Shown here piece after piece: positions 17,530 through 26,613 of a stretch of DNA of 64,000 bases. Both the position numbers and the translations under genes were made by a program. Source of the stretch: Alicyclobacillus acidocaldarius subsp. acidocaldarius Tc-4-1 (GTDB lineage: Bacteria; Bacillota; Bacilli; Alicyclobacillales; Alicyclobacillaceae); contig NC_017167.1 in the NCBI RefSeq assembly GCF_000219875.1, positions 2,689,361 through 2,753,360 of the forward strand. Direction: 5' to 3'. Under the pieces are notes generated by a model. It had not been told where the DNA came from. It saw nothing but the letters and a program-made list of their open reading frames with translations, and made no database searches. The stretch's first letter is position 1. Every line of letters begins with the position of its first letter.

Positions 17530-19920
17530 TCAGCCTCCCTGCACCGGCACGGCTCCGTGCGCCACCGGCTGCTGCGGGACAGCCTGGACGTTTGCCTTGA
17601 ACACGTACAGGATGACCTCTTCCTCGATGGAGTGGATCATCGCCTCGAACATCTCGAAGCCCTCTTTTTGGTAGATGACAAGCGGATCCGCCTGGCCGTA
17701 CGAGCGCAGGTGCACGCTCTGGCGGAACTGATCCATCGCGTCGATGTGATCCATCCACTTGGAGTCGACCGCGCGCAGCAGCACGAGCCGCTCGAGCTGA
17801 TGCATGATGTCGCCGAGCTCCTCGCGGCGCTTGTCGTAATTCTGTTTCCCGAGCTCGAGGAGCCGCGCCTTGATCTCGTCCCGATCCAACTTGCGCAACT
17901 CTTCCACCGTCACCTGGCCCGGGTGCAGGAAATGGTGCTCCGCGTACTGGATGAGCGCCTGCAGGTCCCAGTCTTCCGGCACCTGCTCCTCGGAGCAGTA
18001 CACCTCGAGCATGTGATCGATCAGATCCTCGAGCATACCCTCTACGATGCTGCGCAGATCCTCGCGCTCGAGGATCTGGCGGCGCTGCCGGTAGATGACC
18101 TCGCGCTGCTTGTTCAACACGTCGTCGTAGCGGAGCACGTGCTTCCGGAGATCGTAGTTGTTGCCCTCGACCTTCTTCTGCGCCCGCTCGATGGCGTTGG
18201 TCAACATCTTTTGCTCGATGGGCTGATCCTCGTCGAGGCCCAGCCGATCCATGAGCCGCTTGATGTTGTCCGATCCGAACAGGCGCAGCAGATCGTCCTC
18301 AAGCGAGAGGAAGAACTGGGAAGATCCTGGATCCCCCTGGCGCCCCGCTCGACCGCGCAGCTGGTTGTCGATCCGCCGGCTCTCGTGCCGCTCGGTGCCG
18401 ATGATGTGCAGGCCGCCGAGCTCCGCCACACCCTCGCCGAGGATGATGTCCGTGCCGCGGCCCGCCATGTTGGTGGCAATGGTCACCATGCCGCGCTGAC
18501 CGGCGAGCGCCACAATCTCCGCCTCGCGCTCGTGGTGCTTCGCGTTCAGCACCTGGTGTGGGATGCCGCGCTCGTGCAGCATGCGCGAAAGGATCTCCGA
18601 CTTCTCGATAGACGTGGTGCCGACGAGCACCGGCTGCCCCTTGGCGTGCCGGCGCGCCACCTCTTCGACCACCGCGCGGAACTTGGCCCGCTCTGTCTTG
18701 TACACGACGTCGTCGAGATCGACGCGGATCATCGGGCGGTTGGTCGGAATGACCACCACGTCCATGCCGTAGATCTCGATGAACTCCTTCTCCTCCGTCT
18801 TCGCGGTGCCCGTCATGCCGGCCAGCTTCTCGTACATGCGGAAGTAGTTCTGGAGGGTGATGGCCGCGAGCGTCTTCGATTCGTTCTGGACCTTGACACC
18901 TTCCTTCGCCTCGATGGCCTGATGCAGGCCCTCGCTGTACCGGCGCCCGTGCAGGATGCGGCCCGTGAACTCGTCGACGATGTGTACCTCGTCGCCAATC
19001 ACGACGTAATCCTTGTCGCGCTTCATGAGGCCGTGCGCCTTCAGCGCTTGCGTGATGTGGTGCATCAAGGTGACGTTTTCCGGATCAAACAGATTGTCCA
19101 CGCGGAAAAATTGCTCCGCCTTCTTCACGCCCGACTCGGTCAGGTTGGCGGTGCGCATCTTCTCGTCGACCTCATAATCCTCGCCAGGCTTCAGGCGACG
19201 CACCAGCATATCCGCGCGAAAATATAAATCGGCCGACTTTTCAGCCGGTCCCGAGATGATGAGCGGCGTCCTCGCCTCGTCGATGAGGATGGAGTCCACC
19301 TCGTCCACGATGGCGTAGTGCAATTTGCGCTGGACCATGTCCTCGAGGGACATCACCATGTTGTCGCGCAGGTAGTCGAAGCCAAACTCGTTGTTGGTTC
19401 CGTACGTGATGTCTGCGCGGTACGCCTCGCGCTTCTGCGCAGGCGTCATGTCGGGACCGTTGTAGCCGACCGTGAGGCCCAGGAACCGATGCACCTTGCC
19501 CGTGTACTCGGCGTCGCGCTTCGCCAGGTAGTCGTTGACCGTGACCACGTGCACGCCTTCGCCGGTGAGCGCGTTCAAATACGCGGGCAGCGTCGCGACG
19601 AGCGTCTTGCCTTCGCCCGTCTTCATCTCGGCCACGCGGCCCTCGTGCAGAACAATGCCGCCCATGAGCTGCACGTCGAAGTGGCGCTGGCCGAGCACGC
19701 GCTTCGCGGCCTCGCGCACGACGGCAAACGCTTCAAACAGCAGATTGTCCAACTTTTCGCCGTTCGCCAGCCGCTCGCGGAATTTGGCCGTCATCGAGCG
19801 CAGCTCGTCGTCCGACATCTTTTCAAATTCAGGTTCTAATGCATTGATCCGATCCACCATGCGGCGCAATCGGGCAATTTCACGTTCGTTCGAGTTGAAG
19901 ACCTGTTTGAGGAGTCCCAC
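17530..19920 (-). CDS. secA: Protein translocase ATPase SecA (short, no C-terminal zinc motif)
   Basis: Drives preproteins through SecYEG with ATP. Walker A is MKTGEGKTL (about residue 100) and the DEAD-like motif is [24 protein letters not shown] and [13 protein letters not shown] are in NBD2, followed by the helical scaffold and wing. At 796 residues it ends at [15 protein letters not shown] and lacks the usual C-terminal CxCGSGKKYKxC zinc tail. GTG 19920 is chosen because the family starts near [12 protein letters not shown] and GGGGGTG precedes it by about ten bases. It sits between hpf and prfB, matching B. subtilis order. Confidence 0.96.
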   Translation of the reverse strand: MGLLKQVFNSNEREIARLRRMVDRINALEPEFEKMSDDELRSMTAKFRERLANGEKLDNLLFEAFAVVREAAKRVLGQRHFDVQLMGGIVLHEGRVAEMKTGEGKTLVATLPAYLNALTGEGVHVVTVNDYLAKRDAEYTGKVHRFLGLTVGYNGPDMTPAQKREAYRADITYGTNNEFGFDYLRDNMVMSLEDMVQRKLHYAIVDEVDSILIDEARTPLIISGPAEKSADLYFRADMLVRRLKPGEDYEVDEKMRTANLTESGVKKAEQFFRVDNLFDPENVTLMHHITQALKAHGLMKRDKDYVVIGDEVHIVDEFTGRILHGRRYSEGLHQAIEAKEGVKVQNESKTLAAITLQNYFRMYEKLAGMTGTAKTEEKEFIEIYGMDVVVIPTNRPMIRVDLDDVVYKTERAKFRAVVEEVARRHAKGQPVLVGTTSIEKSEILSRMLHERGIPHQVLNAKHHEREAEIVALAGQRGMVTIATNMAGRGTDIILGEGVAELGGLHIIGTERHESRRIDNQLRGRAGRQGDPGSSQFFLSLEDDLLRLFGSDNIKRLMDRLGLDEDQPIEQKMLTNAIERAQKKVEGNNYDLRKHVLRYDDVLNKQREVIYRQRRQILEREDLRSIVEGMLEDLIDHMLEVYCSEEQVPEDWDLQALIQYAEHHFLHPGQVTVEELRKLDRDEIKARLLELGKQNYDKRREELGDIMHQLERLVLLRAVDSKWMDHIDAMDQFRQSVHLRSYGQADPLVIYQKEGFEMFEAMIHSIEEEVILYVFKANVQAVPQQPVAHGAVPVQGG

Positions 19921-19962
19921 CGAACGGTTACACCCCCATATGCGGTGAACTTCTAACGATTT

Positions 19963-19991
19963 ATTGTACCGCACGGAAGGGGCCGGGACAA
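19963..19991 (-). promoter_or_regulatory. Probable sigma-A promoter of secA
   Basis: TTGTCC (19991-19986), 17 bases and TACAAT (19968-19963) on the minus strand. It lies 43 bases before the secA GTG and after the hpf terminator. Confidence 0.6.
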
Positions 19992-20033
19992 TATAGAGAT
20001 TGGAAATGGCAAGCGGAGGGACCTATCTGGAGG

Positions 20034-20062
20034 AAAAGGGGCGCTAACGCGCACAGCGCCCC
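20034..20062 (-). terminator. Intrinsic terminator after hpf
   Basis: Eight-base arms GGGGCGCT and AGCGCCCC with a nine-base loop, followed by TTTT on the minus strand. It separates hpf from secA. Confidence 0.8.
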
Positions 20063-20070
20063 TGCGGTCG

Positions 20071-20612
20071 TCAGATCTGCGGCTCGATGAGCCCGTAGTC
20101 GCCGCTCCTGCGGCGGTACACGACGTTTACTTCTTCGGTCTCGGCGTTCATGAAGACAAAAAGTCGTGCCCAAGCAGCTCCATCTGCAGGACGGCTTCCT
20201 CGACGTCCATCGGCTTAATGGGGAACCGCTTGACCCGCACGACCTTGATCTCGTCGTCCGTTTCCGCCACGGCGTCGCGATCGGCCGCTTTCAACTGGGG
20301 ACGCGGCCCGCGCGCGCGAAACCTCCGGTTCAGTTTTTCTTTATACCGATGAATTTGCTCTTCCAGCTTATCCGTCGCCAAGTCGATGGATGCATACATG
20401 TCAGGCGATTTTTCTTCCGCCCGGAAAATCACGCCGTTGACGAACACGGTCATCTCCACGCGGTGATCCAAGCCCTCGACAGCCATGGTGACGTAGATTT
20501 GCTTGTCCGCCTCTCGATCAAAGTAGCGAGTGAAGCGCGCGATCTTTTTGTCCACGTACTCTTGCAGTGCGGCTGTGACGGCGATGTTGTCGCCATGAAC
20601 CTGTGCCTTCAT
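20071..20612 (-). CDS. hpf: Ribosome hibernation promoting factor, long form, with a frameshift near the 3' end
   Basis: Binds the 30S subunit and, through its C-terminal domain, dimerises ribosomes into 100S particles in stationary phase. The N-terminal domain begins MKAQVHGDNIAVTAAL. The C-terminal domain starts RVKRFPIKPMDVEEAVLQ and reaches LLGHDF. There a run of five Ts (20162-20158) leaves the frame reading LSS-stop at 20148. With one extra T the frame continues into NAETEEVNVVYRRRSGDYG and stops at 20071, as expected. ATG 20612 follows AAGGAGG; a TATAAT box lies at 20646-20641. This is a real mutation, slippage-corrected expression, or a sequencing error. Confidence 0.85.
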
Positions 20613-20758
20613 CGACAACCCCTCCTTCGTGGGTGCATCCATTATAACGCGATTGCCCCACGAAGAATTTGAAATTTTGTAGCCATGGGTTGACGATGCA
20701 CGAGGAAGTCCTGCAGAGCGCGAGGCACTAGCGAAGGCCGTCCTCCGCATCGTTCGAC

Positions 20759-21883
20759 TCAGCAAAGCGCCACGCCCAGGAAGGGCGGAAACGCCTTCGG
20801 CTGATACAGAGCACGCACCGCGCAGAGCGCCTCCTCCATGCGGTCGATCACGGCGTCCGTCCGATACCGCTCCACGGAATGAACACACACGTCCTGTGCT
20901 GGCAACTGGAGATGGCCGCGCGCGAGCCGGTCGAGAAGTGCCGCCAATTCATCTGAACGCCCGGGTTCGAACAGCCAACCATTGTGCCCATCCTGGACGA
21001 TTTCCACAGGACCTGAACAGCGCGTCGCGACGACGGGGATGCCCCGTGCCAGCGCCTCCACGAGCACCATGCCGAAGCCCTCGACATCTGACGTTAAGAG
21101 GAGCAGCGAAGCTTCGCCGACGCACGACCACGGATCATCCAGCCAACCCACCCATCGCACCCGCGCTCCAAGGCCAAGCTCCTGGGCGAGCCTTTCGAGC
21201 GCCTCCCGGTCCGGTCCGTCTCCGATGATGGTCAAGCGAAAATTCATCTGCGTTCGGGCGAGCGCCTGAAACATCACGTCGAGCCGCTTGTGGAGGTTGT
21301 CCATTCTCCCGATGGACAGAAGCTCCCAGCGGTCCTTCGGGCGCGCGACCTGTCGTACCCCTTCCCGAGTCACCGGATTCCCAATGGAAAACACAGGTGC
21401 ATCGTCGGACACGTACCGGCGAAGGGACGCCTCGACGCCCTTTGAGATCGCGAGGTGCCCATCCGCATACGCGAGGAGCTCTCCTCCGCCGTATGCCTCC
21501 GCGGGTCCATGAAGCCACGAGATGATAGGCGGTCTCCGCTCGCCAAACACGGCAACGGCCAGGTGCGCAAGGAGCGACAAATAAGGCGTATGGGTCGCGA
21601 GCAAGACGTCGGGCGGGCCGAGCTCGAGTATCTTCCTGCGATAGCCCAGTGCTTGGCGAAAGATGGGAACTTCACCTGGAAAAGTTCGTTCCTGACCAGC
21701 TGCGACGGGATCGTAAAAGTGCATCTCGGGCAAGGTGGACACCCACTCCGGATGCTGTGGAGGTTCAAATTGAAACATCCTGACGCGATGGCCCCTCTGC
21801 TGCAGCGCCTGGCTGACAGTCGTGAGCACGGACTCCAAACCACCGCGGCCGAGCGCGCGACCGAGCACAATATCGATGACCAA
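20759..21883 (-). CDS. GT4-family glycosyltransferase (first of tandem pair)
   Basis: About 374 residues with the GT-B fold. The N-terminal glycine block GRALGRGGLESVLTTVSQAL and the C-terminal GT4 signature (LLLLTSDVEGFGMVLVEALARG, then VVATRCSGPVEIV) are clear. TTG 21883 is chosen because GGGAGGTG lies six bases upstream and the family starts there. It begins five bases after the stop of a homologous GT4 gene. The pair resembles a tandem duplication. Placement beside flagellar genes suggests flagellin glycan synthesis; a cell-surface glycan is the alternative. Confidence 0.82.
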   Translation of the reverse strand: MVIDIVLGRALGRGGLESVLTTVSQALQQRGHRVRMFQFEPPQHPEWVSTLPEMHFYDPVAAGQERTFPGEVPIFRQALGYRRKILELGPPDVLLATHTPYLSLLAHLAVAVFGERRPPIISWLHGPAEAYGGGELLAYADGHLAISKGVEASLRRYVSDDAPVFSIGNPVTREGVRQVARPKDRWELLSIGRMDNLHKRLDVMFQALARTQMNFRLTIIGDGPDREALERLAQELGLGARVRWVGWLDDPWSCVGEASLLLLTSDVEGFGMVLVEALARGIPVVATRCSGPVEIVQDGHNGWLFEPGRSDELAALLDRLARGHLQLPAQDVCVHSVERYRTDAVIDRMEEALCAVRALYQPKAFPPFLGVALC

Positions 21884-21888
21884 CGCAC

Positions 21889-22962
21889 TCACCTCCCGAC
21901 CTTTAGGCACGCTGAAAGCGAAGCCAGCATCCGCCCCACGACGCGATCGACGGAAAATTTCTGCACGCTCTGGACGGCGATCTCGGCCATGCGTTCACGC
22001 TCGGTGTCGGACCGCGAGAGTAACAGCGACAACTTTCGGCGCAAGTCGAGGGAGTCGCCACTTCGAAACAAATAACCGTTTGCGCCGTCCTCGACGAGAT
22101 CGCGCGGGCCGGTGGGACAATCCGACGCAACAACGGGAACACCGCGAGCCAGTGCCTCGGCGAGCACCATGCCGAAACCTTCGATATCCGACGTGAGCAG
22201 GAGTGCGGATGCCTCGCTCACTCTCTCCCACGGAGACGGCACGTAGCCATGCCATGTGATCCGTCCGTCGATACCGAGGCTTTCCGCCCAGTCCTTGACC
22301 AATCCACGATCGGGTCCGTCCCCGTAGACGTCGAGGTGCCAGTCCTCGTCGAGTTGGCTTAGGCCGTGGAGCAGCACATCCAAGCGCTTCTGACCATTTT
22401 CGAGTCGTCCCATGTAGAGAAAGCGTGGCTTCCCCTTGGGCGCGGGAACCCTTGACACGTCGATTCGCACCGGATTTCCAATCCAGTGAACATGCGCCGC
22501 CCCACCGACGAGCTCCGCGATAGATGACGCAATCCCCGACGAAATACACCAGTGAAGATCCGCGTATTGGACCAGATGGGGCTCGGCGAAGAGTTGTAGC
22601 GGAGCGTGGAGCCAGGACACAACGGGGACACCGCGCAAATGGCCATAGGCCATCCTGGCGTAGAGCGCGGTGTGCGGCACGTGCGTCGCGACCACCACAT
22701 CCGGCTGCGGCAGAAGGCTTGCCGTGTGGCACAAGCCAATGATGCGGGTGGCGACGTGGTCCAGCGCAGACCTCGGCGGGGGTGCGGACATCGCGTAGTA
22801 CACCGTGCAAAGTGGAGCTTCCCAGGCCGGATTGTCACTGGGATGGGGCATTAACAGCACGACCTCGTGTCCCTTGTCGCGAAGGTACGTGCTCACCGTG
22901 GTGAGGACGGACTCCACGCCGCCCTGTCCCCCGAGGTGTTCTAAAACAAAGAACCATCGCAT
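21889..22962 (-). CDS. GT4-family glycosyltransferase (second of tandem pair)
   Basis: About 357 residues, starting MRWFFVLEHLGGQGGVESV at ATG 22962 after GGAGGA. The C-terminal signature LLLTSDIEGFGMVLAEALARG is nearly the same as in the downstream paralogue. The conserved ESVLTTVS block in both genes supports duplication and divergence. It is the first gene of the pair and is divergent from the methyltransferase at 23122, sharing a 159-base intergenic region. Probable substrate is a nucleotide sugar; acceptor unknown. Confidence 0.83.
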   Translation of the reverse strand: MRWFFVLEHLGGQGGVESVLTTVSTYLRDKGHEVVLLMPHPSDNPAWEAPLCTVYYAMSAPPPRSALDHVATRIIGLCHTASLLPQPDVVVATHVPHTALYARMAYGHLRGVPVVSWLHAPLQLFAEPHLVQYADLHWCISSGIASSIAELVGGAAHVHWIGNPVRIDVSRVPAPKGKPRFLYMGRLENGQKRLDVLLHGLSQLDEDWHLDVYGDGPDRGLVKDWAESLGIDGRITWHGYVPSPWERVSEASALLLTSDIEGFGMVLAEALARGVPVVASDCPTGPRDLVEDGANGYLFRSGDSLDLRRKLSLLLSRSDTERERMAEIAVQSVQKFSVDRVVGRMLASLSACLKVGR

Positions 22963-23121
22963 ACGGATTCCTCCGCTCAAATCGTCACACAGGCACCCCC
23001 GCGCGCCATGCACATGCTACACTCAATGAAGGCCAGTAGTTCGACGAAGTGCAACCGAAAAACGGCGCACAAGTCGGACGGCCATCTCACTCCAGCTGAC
23101 GGGGAGCGTTGAACGAAGTTG

Positions 23122-23976
23122 ATGGACCAAGCCTTCCAAGTCATTGATGACGTCATGAAGACGTATGTTTCGCGGGAAGATGTCCCCAACCGATGGCTTA
23201 TTCACCAAACGCTCGCCACGGCAGCTATACGCCGAGCCGTCCTCCGCGCGCTGCCCATCCGCGCCGGGATGCGTGTCCTTGACATCGGCTGCGGATTCGG
23301 CGCCCTCACCTTTGACATCGCGGCGCTTTATGCCGTGCAGCTGACAGGCATCGACCGATCATCCACAGCGCTCGCGGTGGCAAAGCGCGTGGAACACGAC
23401 CTCAGGAACGCGGGCGCAATAGCCGCGGGATGCGCCATCGAGTGGAAGACGGGCGACGCGGAGGCGCTGCCGCTCCCAGACAACGATGCCGATGTCGCGG
23501 TTTCGCGCTTCTTATTCCAGCACCTCACGAATCCGAATGCAGCCGTTCGGGAGATCTTCCGCGTTTTGAAGCCGGGTGGCTTCACGTGCCTGATAGACGC
23601 CGACGACGCGCTGAGCCTCGAATATCCCGTCGATCCCGTCGCCGCCGAGGTCAAGGACGCCCTGAGCAGACTACAGCAAACAAACGGAGGCGACAGACAC
23701 ATGGGAAGGAAACTCGCCAGCCTGCTCGCAGGAGCTGGCCTCTCCGTCGTCCAGACGTTTGTCGTGCCTCAAGCGCACTATGCAGAAACACCCAGTCGCC
23801 TTGCTCGCCTTACGCTCCTCGAACAACTGCGGGAACGCCGCGCTGGGCTCATCGAAACCGGTATCATCAGCCAAGCGTCGTATGAAGCGCTCGCAAGACG
23901 CTTGCAGCAAGAACCGGAACAGCCGCAGTTTTCCATGCACGCGGAAGTCGCCGTGATCGCGAAGAAGCCGGCCTGA
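23122..23976 (+). CDS. SAM-dependent class I methyltransferase
   Basis: About 284 residues. The SAM site VLDIGCGFGALTFD (about residues 53-66), the acidic strand-2 end TGIDRSS, GDAEALPLPDNDADVA and FRVLKPGGF are typical of the Methyltransf_11/25 fold. ATG 23122 lacks a strong ribosome site; a TTG directly precedes it. It is the only plus-strand gene in the 20.7-36 kb block and converges on the GT2-FliS gene with overlapping hairpin. Methylation of a flagellin sugar is a reasonable guess from context only. Confidence 0.78.
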   Translation: MDQAFQVIDDVMKTYVSREDVPNRWLIHQTLATAAIRRAVLRALPIRAGMRVLDIGCGFGALTFDIAALYAVQLTGIDRSSTALAVAKRVEHDLRNAGAIAAGCAIEWKTGDAEALPLPDNDADVAVSRFLFQHLTNPNAAVREIFRVLKPGGFTCLIDADDALSLEYPVDPVAAEVKDALSRLQQTNGGDRHMGRKLASLLAGAGLSVVQTFVVPQAHYAETPSRLARLTLLEQLRERRAGLIETGIISQASYEALARRLQQEPEQPQFSMHAEVAVIAKKPA

Positions 23977-23990
23977 ACAGCGTTCAGGCC
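23970..23990. terminator. Hairpin spanning both convergent stop codons
   Basis: Perfect nine-base arms GGCCTGAAC and GTTCAGGCC with a three-base loop. It covers the methyltransferase stop and the GT2-FliS stop. No T-tract, so efficiency is uncertain. Confidence 0.4.
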
Positions 23991-26248
23991 TGCACCTTGG
24001 CCCACGTGTCGGCCCAGGACTGCCAGAACTGCCGCATCTCTTGGTATTCGTCTGCCACCCGCGCAGGCTGGAGAAACCAGCCAACGAGCATTTTATAGAA
24101 ATAGCCGTAAGATGCATTGGCAGCCTTCCCCGCCTCGGTGGACACGTCGAGATTGCTGCGCAGGAACGTGATGATGTCCTGCACATATTGGATGTACGTG
24201 CGCGCTCCCATGATGTCCCCCTGCTTCACAAGCTCCATCACCTGATCCACGCACTCGACAGCGCGCTCGTGCAGTTTCACAATCTTCACTTTGAGCGGCA
24301 TGGTCGCCACGGACATTTGATAGGCCCGGTGTGGGTTCATGGTCGTTCCCTCCTCGAGCAGTTCATCCAAGGAACGCGCTTGGCGCTCCGTCACATGCAG
24401 GCGCTCCTCGATGTGTCGCAGAATGTCTGATGACGGAAACCAGGCCCTGGCCTGTCGAACGACCGTGCTGGCGTGATCCACGTTTCGATGTGCCAGGGCT
24501 AGGTCAGCCTCCATCACTGCGCGGCGGACCGTGGGTTCGTACGCCAAGCCGCGCTCAAGCCATTTGAGGCTCGTGGCGATGTCGCGGCGGTGAAATGCGG
24601 CTGTGGCGAGAAAGTCACACTCCCAGCCCCGCTCCCCTCTCCATGCGACGTGATGGAGCATATCGCGGAGCGGCGAGGCGAGCACACGCGATAGCACTTC
24701 GTCGCGATCCGCCGCCTGGGGGAGAGACTGCAAAAGCAACCGATGAGCGCGGACAAGCAGAAGCTCATCAAGGAGCGGCCCGATGTGCAATGGGGTCCCG
24801 CCGGATAGCCACGGTTCAAGTTGTGCGAGTCGTTCAGGCTGATCTTGCAAAAGGGACCGCGCCAGATCCCCTTCCCTCCGGTTGATCGCCAACAGGGCCT
24901 GAAACCAGCGCTGCTCTAGCTTTGCAGCGGGCTCGTCCGGCAAGGAAGATGGTTCCAACTTCCCCAATGCCACACCAGATGCCCTGAGCTTTGCGAGAAT
25001 CGGAGACGTCACTGGCGTGTGATCGATTTCGTTCAGCGCGGACCAGACCCAGTCCTGACGCCACATCGCGCCAGCGATGGCGAGGTACGCAAGGCAGACC
25101 GGGTCGTGCTCGGCGGCGCGCCAGAGTTGGGACCACACGGGCGCCTCCCCCAGCGGCAAGAGCGATGCCAGAAAGAAGAACACACCCTCCTGGCGGGGAT
25201 TCGCGCGCAGGCTCTGCACAAAGTAGTCGCGCGCGCGTTCCACATCGCCTTCGAGCAGCCAAAGTTCCCCAAGCTTCGCGGCTGCGACGAACGAACCCGC
25301 GCCAGCGATGGTATCTACAATCTCGGACCGCACGGGGCCAATCTCGAGGCATCGCTCAAATAAACGGATGGCCTTGTGCCACCTGCCTTGCTTCATCTCA
25401 TACACGCCATGGATAAAAGGCAGGTCAGGGATGGACGGAAAGAGTTGTTCGCCTTCCGACGCGAGACGCTCGAGGCGGTTCGAATCGCCGATATCGCCGT
25501 AGGCCGCAGCGAGCATGCGGTATAGCCGCAGGACGAGGTGCGGTTCCGTCACGAGGTGCGACGCCGCGATGGCATAAGCCCGTTCTCCCACCTCGATGAC
25601 GCGCTCAGGCTGATTGATCCTGGCGTATTCAGCCATGAGGTTGGTGAGATGAAACAGGTTTTCGGGATCCTGATCCAGCACCTGCTTGAGTATGGAAAGG
25701 TTTCGATCCGGCTTTCCCTTCATGGCAACAAATTCTGCGAGATAGCCGAGATGGTGCAACTCCACATCGAGCACCTGGACGCGGCCGCCCCGCGCCGCAA
25801 TTTGCGGCAATATCTGTTCGTGAATCGTCCCCTGATAGGTAAAGCCTCGCCGGAACACGCGCACAACTCGCACGCCGGGAGCGCGCACGAAGCGAGCGAC
25901 GGAGCCGACATAATTGACGAGATCGACCGTATAAGCGTCCGCTTCGCCGGCTTCGATGGCGCGCCGCAGCCGCTTGCCATCCTCTTGGGGAAGAAATTCA
26001 TCGGCGTCAATGACGAGCACATAGTCGCCCTGCGCGTGCTGGAGCGACCGGTTCCTGGCCTCTCCGAAGTCTCCTGTCCAGGGCGCTTGGTAAACACGTG
26101 CACCAAATGCTGCCGCGATGCGCGGCGTATCATCCGTGGAACCGGTGTCCACGACGATAATCTCGTCCGCCACGCCCTCAAGCGACTTCAGACATCGCTC
26201 GATGACATGCGCTTCATTTTTGACGATGAGACATGCGGAAAGCAACAC
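23984..26248 (-). CDS. GT2 glycosyltransferase - TPR-like region - FliS flagellin chaperone fusion
   Basis: A 754-residue three-part protein. Residues 1-230 are a GT2 domain of the SunS-like type: LSACLIVKNEAHVIERCL, VVDTGSTDDT and the metal site VIDADEFLP. A long helical, TPR-like region follows to about 630. Residues 637-754 align with FliS: NPHRAYQ start, VQDIITFLRSNLD, ASYGYFYKMLVGWFL, WADTWAKVQA. There is no stop between the parts. GAGGAGGGA lies seven bases before the internal ATG (24340), so free FliS could also be made. GTG 26248 follows AAGGCGG. It occupies the fliS position after fliD. Inferred role: glycosylate flagellin held by the chaperone. Confidence 0.88.
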   Translation of the reverse strand: MLLSACLIVKNEAHVIERCLKSLEGVADEIIVVDTGSTDDTPRIAAAFGARVYQAPWTGDFGEARNRSLQHAQGDYVLVIDADEFLPQEDGKRLRRAIEAGEADAYTVDLVNYVGSVARFVRAPGVRVVRVFRRGFTYQGTIHEQILPQIAARGGRVQVLDVELHHLGYLAEFVAMKGKPDRNLSILKQVLDQDPENLFHLTNLMAEYARINQPERVIEVGERAYAIAASHLVTEPHLVLRLYRMLAAAYGDIGDSNRLERLASEGEQLFPSIPDLPFIHGVYEMKQGRWHKAIRLFERCLEIGPVRSEIVDTIAGAGSFVAAAKLGELWLLEGDVERARDYFVQSLRANPRQEGVFFFLASLLPLGEAPVWSQLWRAAEHDPVCLAYLAIAGAMWRQDWVWSALNEIDHTPVTSPILAKLRASGVALGKLEPSSLPDEPAAKLEQRWFQALLAINRREGDLARSLLQDQPERLAQLEPWLSGGTPLHIGPLLDELLLVRAHRLLLQSLPQAADRDEVLSRVLASPLRDMLHHVAWRGERGWECDFLATAAFHRRDIATSLKWLERGLAYEPTVRRAVMEADLALAHRNVDHASTVVRQARAWFPSSDILRHIEERLHVTERQARSLDELLEEGTTMNPHRAYQMSVATMPLKVKIVKLHERAVECVDQVMELVKQGDIMGARTYIQYVQDIITFLRSNLDVSTEAGKAANASYGYFYKMLVGWFLQPARVADEYQEMRQFWQSWADTWAKVQA

Positions 26249-26600
26249 GCGAATCCGCCTTTCGATTCGATGATGTCGCTGCGTGCGCCTGACTGGCCGC
26301 GTAGGCGCGGATGACCGGCCAAGCCGCCAAAACCCGGTCGCGATCCTTGGTCAAGGACCTGTGTTTTTCCTCCGCCGCGATGCGAATCGCTTCCGTCTGG
26401 GCCATGAGGCGGCACATCCACACCTCGGAGACGCCTCGATGCCCGTCCAAGCAAACGGCGAGCACCTCGGCCCGGTGCTGCATGATAGCCGCGGCCTCAT
26501 GCAAACAATTTGACGCAAGAAGCGACAAGACCTCGTGGCCCAAGTTCCAGGCCTTTTCGATTTCGCGGCACCCCGCCTGCAGAGCGTCGTGGAGTGGCAT
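26214..26600 (-). CDS. FliT-like flagellar chaperone (putative)
   Basis: A 128-residue, mostly helical protein: AGCREIEKAWNLGHEVLSLL, HRAEVLAVCLDGH, then EAIRIAAEEKHRSLTKDRDRVL. This resembles FliT/FlgN-type chaperones, which bind the filament cap FliD and other late substrates. ATG 26600 follows GAGGTGA. It begins 13 bases after the fliD stop, the normal place for fliT or fliS, and its end overlaps the GT2-FliS gene by 35 bases. Similarity is structural rather than clear-cut, so the name is tentative. Confidence 0.6.
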   Translation of the reverse strand: MPLHDALQAGCREIEKAWNLGHEVLSLLASNCLHEAAAIMQHRAEVLAVCLDGHRGVSEVWMCRLMAQTEAIRIAAEEKHRSLTKDRDRVLAAWPVIRAYAASQAHAATSSNRKADSRVAFRMSHRQK

Positions 26601-26613
26601 GCGCTCACCTCGC

